From Ruminococcus sp. AM22-13 (GTDB taxonomy: Bacteria; Bacillota; Clostridia; Lachnospirales; Lachnospiraceae): a stretch of DNA of 64,000 nt. Location: assembly GCF_003471165.1 (NCBI RefSeq), contig NZ_QRIL01000007.1:341-64340 (forward strand), given 5' to 3'. Numbering within the stretch: the first letter of the stretch is position 1; every line of letters begins with the position of its first letter. Below, one piece after another: positions 25,641 to 35,545 of the stretch. Below the pieces are notes generated by a model, which saw only the letters and a list, made by a program, of their open reading frames with translations, was not told the origin of the DNA and did no database searches. Both the position numbers and the translations under genes were made by a program.

Positions 25641-28385
25641 TTATTTTTTCTTCTTTTTATAAACCACAACACCTGCGATACATCCTGCCGCAATCACCAG
25701 AATGATCACAAACGGCGCGATATTCGTTGTATCTCCTGTCTTTACAGCAGATTTTGCGGTTGCTCCGTTTGGCTGTGGAGTTGGAGTTGCCGTTACTGTC
25801 TGTGCCTGAGTAATATTGAAGTTTACCTGTTTGGTATCCTGCTCTCCTGTATTTTCCCACTCTTTTCCATTATACATCTGGCGGTCAAATACAACAGTCA
25901 GTGTATAAGTTCCTGCTTTTGTAATTCCAAATGCTGCCGTATACGGTGCACTGCTCCAGCTGTTTGTGTTGATTACTTTCCAGTTATATGGTACATAGCG
26001 AACATCTCCCTTTCCAGGACTCTCGTTATCCATACCTGCACCAACTGCAGTGAAAGTAATCTTGGACTGCGTTGTATATCCCTCAGAACTGATTCCTGTG
26101 ATCTTATTATCTGCCGGATCTGCAATCTTCGCTTTGCGAACAGTCTTAACTGTAAATTTGACATTTACCTTTGCACTGACGTTCTGATCAGTATTAACGG
26201 CGATAGCTTCTGTATAAGAACCAGCCTTCAAGCCTTCTTTTGGACGAATCTTAAATGTCGCGCTCTCGCCCGGTGCAAGTTCTGTAGCAGAAAATTTACC
26301 AATTTTAAAGTTCTTAGCTGAAGGTGTATTTAAAGTAACATTTGTATTTCCTTCATTTGTCACAGTAACTTTCTGTGCTTCCGGTGCTTCGCCGTATCCG
26401 GCTTTTGTCTTTCCAAAATCCAGTTCTGTCGGATTAACAGATAATTTGTAAATTTTTTCCACTTCAGAAACAGTAATCGAAGCATTTACTGTTGTCAGCA
26501 CTTCTTCCTGTCCATCAGCGTTTGTCTGCATAATCTGGATACTGTCCATATAGTCTCCGGCTGTCAGTCCTGTTACCGGAGTTACTGTAAATTCAGCGGT
26601 ATCTCCCGGATTCAGTTCTGATGCAGAAAGTTCTCCGATATTAAAATATTCTCCCACCGGCTGTACCAGTGAAACAGTTGTATTTCCTGTATTTGTAAGT
26701 GTAACTGTTGTTGAATCAGGAGTATCATACCCCTCTTTCAGATCATCATAATTAACAGAGGCCGGATCTGCCTGAATCTCTGTAATCTGCTGTTGTGCTT
26801 CTTTTACTGAAATTTCAGCAGTCACCTGTGCGGTTACTTCTGATTCTTCATTGCTTCCAAATACCAGAGTATCACTGTAATCTCCCTTAGTCAGCCCTGT
26901 CTTTGGCTGTACCATGAACATAATGGATTCCCCTTTTGCAAGCTGTGTTCCTGATGCAGCTTCGCTTCCATCCTCATTCAGTACATTAAAGTATTCTGAC
27001 TGTGGTATTCTCAGTGTAACAGCACTGTCGCCTGTGTTTGTTACTGTTACAGACAAAGTCTCATTTGCCTGTGTATAATTTTCTTCAACGTCACTGAAAT
27101 TCAATGTCCCGGTATTTATATCCAAAGACTGTGCTTCAAGAGATGCGTCTGTATTATCATCTGATGTCTTTGAATCATCCGGTGTTTCAGCCGGTTCTGT
27201 GGTGTCAGACGGTTCTTCTTTTGGATCTTCTACCGGTTCCAAATCCTCGTCATCTGCGTCAGATGATTCACCCTCAATCGTAATCTTTGCTTCAAAGGAT
27301 ACCTCTGTTCCCTCTTCTGTCTCGTAAGTGATCACATCATCATAATCTCCGGCTTCCAGTCCTTCTCTTGGCTGTACCCATACATTCACAGATTCACCTG
27401 CTGCCAACGGTTCTGTAATATCAGCAACCATAAAATGTTCCGGACTGATTTCCTGAAAATTTAAGGTTTCACTTCCTATATTTGTGATCTGCACATACTG
27501 TGCCTCAACATCTCCGAGATCACTCTGTGCTGTTCCAAAATCACAAACCGGATCTTCACTGTCTTCTACAGATGCAACAGCCTCATAAGCTTCTTTGCTG
27601 TCTTTTCCCGCAGTGTCTTCTGCGTTTTCATCTGTTTTGTCAGTCTGCACATTTCCATCTTCATCTACCTGAAGCTGTTCTTCTGTATAGATTTTCATCT
27701 GAGAATCATCAGTTCCCTCTGAGCTGTCTGTCTCGTTATATGTCTGATCAGACGCATTTTCCTGTGAACCATCCGTCTGCTGTGCACTCTCATTATCGTA
27801 GTCAGTCTGTGTTTCATCCAGCTGGCCTTCTGTTTCCTGCACTTCATCATTCTGTGAATTTTCTACATTCTGATTCTCATCTGTCTGTGTTTCATCAGTA
27901 GTCTGATTCTCAGAATCCTGATTGTTCTCTGCTTCATCTGTAGTCTCCGCCAGCTGTGCTTCCTCCGTTTCATCCGGATTCTGCTCTGTAAGGGCTTTCG
28001 CCTCATCCTCTGTAGCCACTACTTCTAATGTTTTGGCTGTCAGCGTTCCTGTAAGACCACTTCCGTCTATCGGTGTGATATCAAGTTCCAGTTTATATCC
28101 CAGATCCTCCTGAGTAATCGTATACGTTTTCTCAGTCCCTATCTGTGTTAATTCCTTCTCTCCTGTCTGTCTTGACCAGGAAAAAGTAAAATCTTCATCT
28201 GTCACTCCCTCCGGTGTGACCTTTGAGTAATCCGCGCTCACAGTTACCCCTACTGCTGCAAGCCCTTTAACCTTAAGCTTGCCACCAAGCTCCCCTGACG
28301 GAGCTGCCGCAAAAACCATGGATGGAATCAATGAAATAACCATCATCACAGTCATCACGATTGCAAGAAATCTCCTTCTCTCCAT
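25641..28385 (-). CDS. Cell-surface protein with four 100-residue Ig-like repeats
   Basis: 914 residues. A signal peptide ends near residue 28 (SMVFAAAP). An Ig-like domain (about 30-125) is followed by a long Glu/Asp/Thr/Gln linker (about 125-275). Four repeats of about 100 residues follow, each with the pattern LNF..V...Y, VTNTG, EYFN, PKTGLTKGDY and a Val-rich end; they resemble the choice-of-anchor D/ASPM-SPD-2-hydin Ig-like fold. The C-terminus is AVKTGDTTN, a hydrophobic helix and KKKKK. That is a sorting-signal layout in which the Leu-Pro of LPXTG is replaced. Probably wall-anchored; ligand unknown. Confidence 0.85.
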   Translation of the reverse strand: MERRRFLAIVMTVMMVISLIPSMVFAAAPSGELGGKLKVKGLAAVGVTVSADYSKVTPEGVTDEDFTFSWSRQTGEKELTQIGTEKTYTITQEDLGYKLELDITPIDGSGLTGTLTAKTLEVVATEDEAKALTEQNPDETEEAQLAETTDEAENNQDSENQTTDETQTDENQNVENSQNDEVQETEGQLDETQTDYDNESAQQTDGSQENASDQTYNETDSSEGTDDSQMKIYTEEQLQVDEDGNVQTDKTDENAEDTAGKDSKEAYEAVASVEDSEDPVCDFGTAQSDLGDVEAQYVQITNIGSETLNFQEISPEHFMVADITEPLAAGESVNVWVQPREGLEAGDYDDVITYETEEGTEVSFEAKITIEGESSDADDEDLEPVEDPKEEPSDTTEPAETPDDSKTSDDNTDASLEAQSLDINTGTLNFSDVEENYTQANETLSVTVTNTGDSAVTLRIPQSEYFNVLNEDGSEAASGTQLAKGESIMFMVQPKTGLTKGDYSDTLVFGSNEESEVTAQVTAEISVKEAQQQITEIQADPASVNYDDLKEGYDTPDSTTVTLTNTGNTTVSLVQPVGEYFNIGELSASELNPGDTAEFTVTPVTGLTAGDYMDSIQIMQTNADGQEEVLTTVNASITVSEVEKIYKLSVNPTELDFGKTKAGYGEAPEAQKVTVTNEGNTNVTLNTPSAKNFKIGKFSATELAPGESATFKIRPKEGLKAGSYTEAIAVNTDQNVSAKVNVKFTVKTVRKAKIADPADNKITGISSEGYTTQSKITFTAVGAGMDNESPGKGDVRYVPYNWKVINTNSWSSAPYTAAFGITKAGTYTLTVVFDRQMYNGKEWENTGEQDTKQVNFNITQAQTVTATPTPQPNGATAKSAVKTGDTTNIAPFVIILVIAAGCIAGVVVYKKKKK

Positions 28386-28572
28386 CTGTAGTCCTCCTTT
28401 TCATTTATAATAGAATTGTGATTTCATTACTGTTCATTGCATCTCCTCAATATATTTCGCAGGATATTTACAATGAGTGGCAATGACATTTCCTTCATTC
28501 TCTGCATAAAGCCATTATAACACTGTATTTTAAGAAAATGTAATCTGTATTTTTCTTCCTATAATATCAAAA

Positions 28573-28604
28573 AGAGCCACTGTAAACTTCATTACAGCAG
28601 CTCT
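28573..28604 (-). terminator. Terminator of the Maf/HAD operon
   Basis: AGAGC-TG-CTGTAA pairs with TTTACAG-TG-GCTCT on the minus strand and is followed by TTTTT. It lies after the 85-residue gene. The remainder of 28386-28698 holds only the upstream region of the surface protein gene, with no further gene. Confidence 0.85.
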
Positions 28605-28698
28605 AAATTACCTTTTACACCTATGGGTACTTATCCTGCACCATTTACCAACAATAGTTAACGTTCATACCATCATTTCCAAGACAGATACTGTTGTT

Positions 28699-28956
28699 TT
28701 ATCCCTCTACGATCAGATATTTTCCATCTGGCAGTGCAAAAACTTCGCTTGCTTCTTCCAACTCTTCATCTGTCATTCCATCCACATCAGCTCCGATCTC
28801 TTCCAGATATTCTCTGACCTCTTCGATAGAATCTACTACCTGTGCCATGCAGTCCTCAAGAAAAGCTTCTGCTGCCTCATAAGATTCTGCCACCGGCTGT
28901 GGAAAAAGCTGCTCCTGATTTTCCAGAAAAGTATTGATACATTCTTCTGTAAACAT
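28699..28956 (-). CDS. Small acidic hypothetical protein
   Basis: 85 residues with AGGAGG before the ATG, 1 bp after the stop of the Cof-type phosphatase. It is strongly acidic and helical (AEAFLEDCMAQVVDSIEEV, MTDEELEEASEVF), with no membrane segment. No family recognised. Last gene of the operon. Confidence 0.7.
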   Translation of the reverse strand: MFTEECINTFLENQEQLFPQPVAESYEAAEAFLEDCMAQVVDSIEEVREYLEEIGADVDGMTDEELEEASEVFALPDGKYLIVEG

Positions 28957-28957
28957 T

Positions 28958-29761
28958 TTAAATTACCTCCTCAATTTCTCCCTTTGCCAAAATCAGCTTC
29001 TCAAGGATCGGTTCAACCCGTTCTGTCACATAGGACGCTGCTGCCCGTACCCCCTCCTTGGAATGCGCCATGGCAAAGCCATATTTTACTGCCTTAAGCA
29101 TCTCTATATCATTATATTCGTCTCCGAATGTCAGACATTCTTCCGGCGAAATATGATATCTCTTCTGATATTCTATAATTCCCTTTGCCTTATTAGTACC
29201 AAAAGGGATAAAATCAATCCATTCATTTCCCGACGTAACAACCACACAGTCTTTTCCAAATCTTCCGGTCCAGTATTTTACGGACTCTTCGGTAAGACCA
29301 CCCGGCTCAAATACGGCCAGCTTCATAATCGGATCTGTCATTTCATCCAGACTTTTTACAAATCTGCACTCATTTTTTACTTCATATAACATATGATCAT
29401 GGAATTTCTTTGTCTTCGGCATCAGATAATGGTAATCCTTTGCTGAACAGGTAAACTCTGCATCTTTCTTTTCCATGATTGCAGAAATGATCTCATTTGC
29501 AAGTTCCCTGTCAAAAGAATCCTGATACAGCACTTCCCCATGATCTACTGCCAAAGCACCATTTTCGGAAATATAAGAAATCTCTGACGCAACAGGTGCA
29601 AACAGTTTTCTCATATTCGGGTACTGTCTGCCACTGGCTGCAACAAATATGATTCCCATTTCCTGTAACTGTCTGATCAGTGGAAATATCTCTTCCGGCA
29701 AAGATTGTGCTTTATTTAAGAGCAAAGTTCCATCCAGGTCACTGGCAACTAACTTAATCAT
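28958..29761 (-). CDS. Cof-type HAD phosphatase
   Basis: 267 residues from the ATG at 29761, chosen because the AGGA site lies eight bases before it rather than two bases before the ATG at 29767. DLDGTLL carries the nucleophile Asp, ASGRQY is motif II, and LTFGDEYNDIEML is motif IV, with the C2B cap between. Such enzymes hydrolyse sugar phosphates or flavin and pyridoxal phosphates; the substrate is not predictable. It overlaps the previous HAD gene by 8 nt. Confidence 0.88.
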   Translation of the reverse strand: MIKLVASDLDGTLLLNKAQSLPEEIFPLIRQLQEMGIIFVAASGRQYPNMRKLFAPVASEISYISENGALAVDHGEVLYQDSFDRELANEIISAIMEKKDAEFTCSAKDYHYLMPKTKKFHDHMLYEVKNECRFVKSLDEMTDPIMKLAVFEPGGLTEESVKYWTGRFGKDCVVVTSGNEWIDFIPFGTNKAKGIIEYQKRYHISPEECLTFGDEYNDIEMLKAVKYGFAMAHSKEGVRAAASYVTERVEPILEKLILAKGEIEEVI

Positions 29762-30419
29762 TTCCATGTTCCTCGCAAATCTTTACTAAGTCAGTCGGTG
29801 CTTCGGCAACTATATCTGCGCCATTTTCGTTGAGTTCCTCACGGTCACGGAATCCCCATAATGCACCAACAGTGAACATTCCTGCTGCTTTTCCTGTTTT
29901 CATATCTGTGCTGGTATCTCCTACATACATGCACTCTTCTGGTTTTACACCAAATTTCCCCGCAACCATCAGAGGACCGTCCGGAGCAGGTTTTCTGCGG
30001 ATTGCATCACTCTGTCCGACCACCATGTCAAACTCTTCTCCGAAAAGCTGCGCGATAACTTTTACAGCTGCCGGATGCGGTTTGTTGGAGCAGACTGCCA
30101 GCTTCATTCCATGTTTCTTCAGCTCTTTCAATGTCTCCGGCATTCCCTTATAAGGAACTACTTTATACATCGGATCTGCTGCAAACATTTCTCTGTAAAG
30201 TCTCTCTCCTTCCTCATAATGAGTAAGCTCCGGGTCCCCGGCATCTTTAAGTGCACGGCGGATCAGCATGCTTGCACCTTCTCCGCTGTAATATCTGAAA
30301 TTATCCACCGGAAGTGTCTTTAAACCAAATTTTTCCATGATAACGTTTGTGACATATGCCATGGATTCCAGTGTATCAGCTAACGTTCCATCCAAATCAA
30401 ATATACATGCCTTAATCAT
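29754..30419 (-). CDS. HAD-IA phosphatase, phosphoglycolate phosphatase-like
   Basis: 221 residues. FDLDGTLADT motif I, VCSNKPH motif II, RRKPAPDG motif III and YVGDTSTDMKTG motif IV match Gph-like enzymes. It starts 6 bp after maf with a GAGG site and overlaps the next phosphatase gene. Confidence 0.88.
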   Translation of the reverse strand: MIKACIFDLDGTLADTLESMAYVTNVIMEKFGLKTLPVDNFRYYSGEGASMLIRRALKDAGDPELTHYEEGERLYREMFAADPMYKVVPYKGMPETLKELKKHGMKLAVCSNKPHPAAVKVIAQLFGEEFDMVVGQSDAIRRKPAPDGPLMVAGKFGVKPEECMYVGDTSTDMKTGKAAGMFTVGALWGFRDREELNENGADIVAEAPTDLVKICEEHGND

Positions 30420-30425
30420 CTTTTG

Positions 30426-31019
30426 TCATCCTCTCAAGTCAATTCCTGATTTCTTCATTTCATAAAATAATCTGGCGGCCGGAAGCCCTACCACATTATT
30501 GTAGTCTCCATTAATTCCTTTTACATATATTCCGAAAAACCCCTGAATCCCGTAACTTCCCGCTTTATCCATAGGCTCTCCTGTCGCAACATATTCTCTG
30601 ATTTCTTTATCTGAAACCGGATAAAATGTCACATCTGTACTCTCATAAAAGGCATGTTCCTGCCATTGCCCATTCTTTTTCTCCAATACAGAAACGCCAG
30701 TGTATACCTGATGGGTGTTCCCCTGCAGTTTCTTCAGAGTATCTGCTGCGTCTTCCTGATCGTGTGGTTTTCCAAGAATCATATTCTGAAACACTACCAC
30801 TGTATCAGAACCGATAATTACAGTTCCCTCTTCGGCATCCTCTACTGTCGCTTTAACAGAAACCGCCTTATCTCTTGCCAGCTGCGCAACTGCCTCTTTC
30901 GGGTCATCAGAAGTCCGATTCTCGTCTCCTGATGCGGGTATCACTTCAAATTTCACGCCTGCTCTCTCCAGCAGTTCTCTTCGTCTGGGTGAAGCAGATG
31001 CTAAGATAATTCTTCTCAT
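30426..31019 (-). CDS. maf: Maf-family nucleotide pyrophosphatase
   Basis: 197 residues. ILASASPRRRELLE, the catalytic-region IIGSDTVVV and GSYGIQG are typical. Maf proteins hydrolyse non-canonical or canonical nucleoside triphosphates such as dTTP and UTP, and are linked to septum control. First gene of the maf-HAD-HAD operon. Confidence 0.95.
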   Translation of the reverse strand: MRRIILASASPRRRELLERAGVKFEVIPASGDENRTSDDPKEAVAQLARDKAVSVKATVEDAEEGTVIIGSDTVVVFQNMILGKPHDQEDAADTLKKLQGNTHQVYTGVSVLEKKNGQWQEHAFYESTDVTFYPVSDKEIREYVATGEPMDKAGSYGIQGFFGIYVKGINGDYNNVVGLPAARLFYEMKKSGIDLRG

Positions 31020-31243
31020 ATATAAACCTCTTCTGTTACTGTTCGAACGCCGTTATTCTGTAAAGTGTTTTTATCAGCGCCCCTCTTCTTTCGTGTCATA
31101 GTATACCTTGTATCTTTTTGCTATGCAACTGCTTTCAGAAAAAGTTTTGCTTTTCTTTTTATGCAAAACGTATTAAAATATGAATAACCAATCACTAATC
31201 TGTTTCATATTCGCAGAAATAGGAGAATATCAGAAAGGAGTTT

Positions 31244-31672
31244 ATGATTATCATGGCTAAAATTAATAAATACTGGGGATTTGTTGCAGTCGGCGCTCTT
31301 ACCGCAGCTGCTGCCGGTGTCGTTGCCGCTATTATCGCAAAGAAAGGATCCTGCAAAGAGGATTTTGATTTTGAAGATGACTTTGATGATTTTGATCTGA
31401 CAGACGAAGAAGAGAAAACTGAGGAAAAAGCTGACGAAGAAGCTGAAACTGCAGAAGATTTCCAGTCCTGGGAACATACAGGTGAGCAGGCAGAGAATGA
31501 CAGTGCTGAAGACAAAGCTGACGAAGTAGCAGCTGAATCTGATTCAGAAAATTCAGAAGAAGCTCCTGAAGCAGCCACAGAAGTTGAAATCAAAGATGCT
31601 GAGGAAGAAGATGCCGACGATCCAAAAGACTTCGAAGAAGCTATTGAGGCAGCAGCTGAATCTAAGGAATGA
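31244..31672 (+). CDS. Membrane-anchored acidic protein
   Basis: 142 residues, or 139 if the ATG at 31253 is used; AAAGGAG lies close before the first ATG and 12 bases before the second. One membrane helix (about 10-32, Ala/Val/Gly rich) is followed by about 100 residues dominated by Glu, Asp and Ala. Without an N-terminal charge cluster to settle topology, the tail could be on either side. No family recognised. It resembles the protein at 20377-20847 in layout but not sequence. Confidence 0.72.
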   Translation: MIIMAKINKYWGFVAVGALTAAAAGVVAAIIAKKGSCKEDFDFEDDFDDFDLTDEEEKTEEKADEEAETAEDFQSWEHTGEQAENDSAEDKADEVAAESDSENSEEAPEAATEVEIKDAEEEDADDPKDFEEAIEAAAESKE

Positions 31673-31719
31673 ATCAACTTGTCGGCACACTAGTACAGCG
31701 TAATTATACTATATGTTGC

Positions 31720-31751
31720 AAACAGCCAGACGAATAATCGCCTGGCTGTTT
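31720..31751. terminator. Bidirectional terminator between convergent genes
   Basis: AAACAGCCAG pairs with CTGGCTGTTT around a 12-base loop, with T-rich sequence after it on the plus strand. It separates the acidic membrane protein from glnS, which converge here. Confidence 0.9.
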
Positions 31752-31768
31752 CTTTATCTTTTATTGCA

Positions 31769-33436
31769 TTATGCTTTCGGCAGTTTAAATGAGCTCTTAA
31801 GAGATACGATACGGTTAAATACCGGTGCTCCCTCCTTAGAGTCATGGATATCTGCGCAGAAGAATCCTGTTCTTACAAACTGGAAGCTGTCATAGCCTTT
31901 TGCTTCCATCAGTGCAGGCTCTACATAAGCAGTAACTTTAGTCAGAGAATTCGGATTTACGTTCAGTGAACCGTCTTCCTTGTTGTATACACCTTTTTCC
32001 TCATCTACGATATTCTCATAGAGACGAACTTCTGCTTTGCCAGCCTGGCTTGCTTCTACCCAGTGAATTGTTCCTTTTACCTTTCTGCCATCCGGTGCGT
32101 TTCCACCCTTTGTTTCCGGATCATAAGTACAATGTACTACGCGTACTGTACCATCTTCGTCTGCTTCGTATCCTGTACATGTTACAAAATATGCATTCAT
32201 AAGACGAACCTCTGTGCCAGGGAACATTCTCTTATATTTCTTAGGCGGATCTACCATGAAATCCTCTCTCTCAATATAAAGTTCTCTGCCAAATGGCATC
32301 TTACGTGTTCCAAGTTCTTCGTTCTCCATATTATTCGGAGCTTCCAGATACTCAATTTCACCTTCCGGATAGTTATCGATCACAAGTTTGATCGGATCAA
32401 GGATTGCCATCAGACGCGGACGTTTCAGTTTCAGGTCCTCGCGGATACAGTACTCAAGCATTGCGTAATCAACAGAGCTGTTTGCCTTGGATACACCACA
32501 AAGCTCAACAAACATCTTGATAGATTCCGGTGTGAAGCCACGACGGCGCAGTGCTGCGATGGAAACCAGACGCGGATCATCCCATCCGTCTACAATTCCT
32601 TCTTCTACAAGTTTCTTGATATAACGTTTACCTGTGACAACATTTGTCAGGTAAAGTTTTGCAAATTCAATCTGTTTCGGAGGCTGCGGATATTCCAGTT
32701 CTCTTACAACCCAGTCATACAGCGGTCTGTGGTCCTCGAATTCCAGTGTACAGATGGAATGTGTGATTCCCTCGATTGCATCTTCGATCGGATGAGCGAA
32801 GTCATACATCGGATAGATGCACCATTTATCGCCTGTTCTGTGGTGTGTCATATGAGCAACACGATAAATAACCGGGTCTCGCATATTCATGTTCGGAGAT
32901 GCCATATCAATCTTAGCGCGGAGTACTTTCTCTCCGTCTGCATATTTACCCTCTTTCATCTCCTCGAAAAGCTGAAGATTCTCTTCAACAGTTCTGTTTC
33001 TGTATGGGCTCTCTTTACCTGGCTCTGTAAGTGTTCCGCGGTATTCACGGATCTGATCTGCTGTCAGGTCGCATACGTATGCTTTTCCTTTCTGGATCAG
33101 CTTTACAGCAGCTTCATACATCTGGTCAAAATAATCAGATGCAAAGAAAAGTCTGTCTTCCCAGTCAGCACCCAGCCATTTGATATCAGCTTTAATAGAT
33201 TCTACAAATTCGCTTTTCTCTTTTGTAGGGTTTGTATCATCAAAACGCATGTTGAATTTGCCGTTATACTCCTGAGCAAGGCCATAGTTTAAAAGAATAG
33301 ATTTCGCATGACCGATATGAAGATATCCATTCGGTTCCGGCGGGAAACGTGTATGCACGGTGTCATAAACACCCTCTGCTAAATCTTTATCAATAATATT
33401 CTCAATAAAATTCTTGGAAACTGTTTCGTTCTCCAT
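31769..33436 (-). CDS. glnS: Glutaminyl-tRNA synthetase
   Basis: 555 residues from the start at 33436 ([10 protein letters not shown]), six bases after AGGAGGG. The class I signature HIGH is in [12 protein letters not shown], and the KMSKS-like site is in [11 protein letters not shown] region; the GlnRS C-terminal beta-barrel follows. Many Firmicutes lack GlnRS and use GatCAB, so its presence here is a lineage trait of some Clostridia. No T-box leader is seen upstream. Confidence 0.95.
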   Translation of the reverse strand: MENETVSKNFIENIIDKDLAEGVYDTVHTRFPPEPNGYLHIGHAKSILLNYGLAQEYNGKFNMRFDDTNPTKEKSEFVESIKADIKWLGADWEDRLFFASDYFDQMYEAAVKLIQKGKAYVCDLTADQIREYRGTLTEPGKESPYRNRTVEENLQLFEEMKEGKYADGEKVLRAKIDMASPNMNMRDPVIYRVAHMTHHRTGDKWCIYPMYDFAHPIEDAIEGITHSICTLEFEDHRPLYDWVVRELEYPQPPKQIEFAKLYLTNVVTGKRYIKKLVEEGIVDGWDDPRLVSIAALRRRGFTPESIKMFVELCGVSKANSSVDYAMLEYCIREDLKLKRPRLMAILDPIKLVIDNYPEGEIEYLEAPNNMENEELGTRKMPFGRELYIEREDFMVDPPKKYKRMFPGTEVRLMNAYFVTCTGYEADEDGTVRVVHCTYDPETKGGNAPDGRKVKGTIHWVEASQAGKAEVRLYENIVDEEKGVYNKEDGSLNVNPNSLTKVTAYVEPALMEAKGYDSFQFVRTGFFCADIHDSKEGAPVFNRIVSLKSSFKLPKA

Positions 33437-33713
33437 CTTTTTCCCTCCTGTTTTTCGTATTTTATACATGTTTCATGTCACTGCATTACCTGCCCGTACC
33501 CACAAAACCAATATATCCGTTATTTTCAGTTATAATATAAGTACATTTTATTAACTATATTGATTTTCCTTCTATTAAGCACAAACGAATGAATTTATAT
33601 TATCATTGGAAATTCCATCTGTCAACTGTTTCCACAATGGTGGCAAGCCTTATTTTATGCACTATTGAGGCTGATACTGACATCTGTTTTGCCATTTTAA
33701 GTTTCCGGTTTTC

Positions 33714-33742
33714 TTGACGAAATCTGTGTTAACACTTATAAT
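33714..33742 (+). promoter_or_regulatory. Promoter of the Uma2 genes
   Basis: TTGACG (33714-33719), 17 bp, TATAAT (33737-33742). The ATG at 33791 follows AGGAGG. The rest of 33437-33713 holds no gene I can support. Confidence 0.85.
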
Positions 33743-33790
33743 TATCTCAATATATACGATTATACCAATATATTCAGGAGGTGCAGCAAC

Positions 33791-34300
33791 ATGAGTAACG
33801 CATTGCCAATCGAAGATTTAAGCAAAACTTACCTCGAACATTCTATGGTAATTAACAACTTCGTTATTAAAATTGGAAGTCAGATTAAAGATAGTCTTTG
33901 TCGTGTTTTTGGTGACGGTGTTCAGTACGAATGGCGTGAAAATGACGACAAAGTAATCATTCCTGATGTATCAATCATCTGCAACCTGAGAGATCGTAAA
34001 AACATTTCTTTTACCGGCATTCCTCGCTTTGTAATGGAGGTTTTATCCAATGCCACTGAAGAATATGACCGCCACGAAAAAATGGATATTTACTGTAAAG
34101 TCGGTGTTTCTGAGTACTGGATTGTTGACTGGAGAAAAAAATCTGTAGAAATTTATCTTTTTGACTTTAAAGAAGATGGTACTGGTTATCCGTATCTTTA
34201 TAAAACAGTTACCGCGCAGAATAAAGAAGATTTGCAACTGGTTATGTTTCCAAATTTGAAGATAACTTTTGATGAGCTATTTGATATTGGGGAATATTAA
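33791..34300 (+). CDS. Uma2 family (DUF820) putative endonuclease
   Basis: 169 residues. The PD-(D/E)XK-like core of Uma2 is visible: IPDVSIIC gives the first Asp, MEVLSNATEEYDRHEKM the Glu and Lys region, then GVSEYWIVD. Uma2 proteins are restriction-endonuclease-fold proteins of mostly unknown role. It has its own consensus promoter and is followed by a related, broken copy. Confidence 0.85.
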   Translation: MSNALPIEDLSKTYLEHSMVINNFVIKIGSQIKDSLCRVFGDGVQYEWRENDDKVIIPDVSIICNLRDRKNISFTGIPRFVMEVLSNATEEYDRHEKMDIYCKVGVSEYWIVDWRKKSVEIYLFDFKEDGTGYPYLYKTVTAQNKEDLQLVMFPNLKITFDELFDIGEY

Positions 34301-34387
34301 CATTGTCAATGAGGCTGCTGTCCGATTGTTAGCGTTGAATATTCTCCCTGAATCCATTATAACATAGCCCAAAAGGAGCGTGATCGT

Positions 34388-34753
34388 ATGGCTTTATCTA
34401 AAGAAGAATCTTATACCATTGAAGATATCTATGCTCTGCCAGACGGAGAAAGAGCCGAGCTTATTGATGGACACATCTATTATATGGCACCACCAACCTA
34501 TAAACATCAGAAAATCGTTATGGAACTCTCCGCTTCTATCCGTAATTATATAAAACAACACAAGGGATCTTGTGAAGTGATTCCTGCACCATTCGCAGTA
34601 CATCTTGACGAAGCAAGTAATACCTACGTAGAACCGGATATTTCTGTAATCTGTGATAAAAATAAGCTTGATGATAACGGTTGTAATAATCTTCAGCATC
34701 TTAATGGATGTACACTGGTAGAATGCTTTTGCTCCGATTCTTCTTATACTTGA
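34388..34753 (+). pseudogene. Truncated Uma2 (DUF820) gene
   Basis: 121 residues. The N-terminal half is good Uma2: YTIEDIYALPDGERAELIDGHIYYM and YVEPDISVIC. After the first catalytic Asp the frame leaves the family pattern, passes through a Cys- and Ser-rich unrelated tail and stops, so the Glu, Lys and final Asp are missing. A frameshift or deletion removed the C-terminal half. The region 34754-34920 shows no recognisable continuation. Confidence 0.8.
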
Positions 34754-34924
34754 TGGTAATTCTCTCAGAAATCAATCTCTGTTTCCAGAGGAACACGGGT
34801 CTTCGACACTTGTGAGGCAGATAAATAGCAATAGTCACGGGTGCAGATTATTAAAGAGAATAAACCTATCAACTGAGCCATTTTGGGAAATAAGGAATAA
34901 ACCAACGGGATAGTGATAGTTTAC

Positions 34925-35070
34925 GTTACTGTTCACTCCGTTCTCAGTAACGTAGCCAAAATTCATTCCAGATTGCCTGCGGCAATGGAATTTTGGCTTG
35001 TATGTCTCGGGATTTTGGCATATTTATGCCAAAACACCTCGCGGGATAGTGGTGGTGTGTGAACAGTAAC
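34925..35070. repeat. Dispersed structured repeat, 146-bp copy
   Basis: Ends are GTTACTGTTCA and TGAACAGTAAC, a perfect 11-bp inverted pair. Inside, CCAAAATTC...CCA pairs with TGG...AATTTTGG around ATTGCC/GGCAAT; then comes TATGTCTCGGGATTTTGGCAT with its own hairpin and CTCGCGGGATAG. The second module is nearly identical in the 47634-47846 copy, while the first hairpin differs. Confidence 0.88.
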
Positions 35071-35182
35071 TATTTTACTCTTTTTTATTTTTTCAGACTC
35101 ATCTGCATATTGATTTCATGATCTGCATATGCTATAATGCCAGTAGGCAAAAGGTATTAAAGTGTTTATAACAAAAAGAATG

Positions 35183-35216
35183 AAAGCCCTTGAAGTTGCA
35201 GCTTCTTGGGCTTTCT
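35183..35216. terminator. Terminator hairpin between Uma2 region and tRNA
   Basis: GAAAGCCC pairs with GGGCTTTC, with an inner GAAG/CTTC, and T-rich sequence on both strands. It would end transcription of the tRNA-Thr/sigH unit on the minus strand and of the Uma2 genes on the plus strand. The stretch 35217-35352 has no gene. Confidence 0.75.
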
Positions 35217-35352
35217 TCTTATTGTTAGGGCAAGGCCCTGTAATTATTGGGTTTGACGGGTGTTTTTTGTTAATTTACCTGCAAAAGTCAGGTTTTGATT
35301 ACTTTTGAGGTACCGAGGTTCAAGAAATCCTTTATTTTCAAGCATTAAAAAA

Positions 35353-35424
35353 AGCTGATGACGGGAATTGAACCCGTGACCCCTTCCTTACCAAGGAAGT
35401 GCTCTACCTCTGAGCCACATCAGC
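35353..35424 (-). tRNA. tRNA-Thr (GGU anticodon)
   Basis: 72 nt cloverleaf on the minus strand. The acceptor stem GCTGATG pairs with CATCAGC, the D stem GCTC with GAGC, the anticodon stem CTTCC with GGAAG enclosing TTGGTAA (anticodon GGT), and the T stem ACGGG with CCCGT around TTCAATT. The discriminator is T and CCA is not encoded. A T-run follows. It lies downstream of sigH. Confidence 0.97.
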
Positions 35425-35545
35425 ATCGTGTCGGATTTACCGCTCACATTTGGATATGTTACCAGAACTTAACCGTATTGTCAATCCCTATTTTTTAACT
35501 TTTTTATTTTTATAAAAATTACCTTCGGTTAAAATTCTGTATTTT

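Noticed and set aside
32063..33292. 409-codon plus-strand frame inside glnS
   Set aside because: Antisense shadow of a conserved synthetase; composition is Cys/Phe/Ile rich and matches no family.
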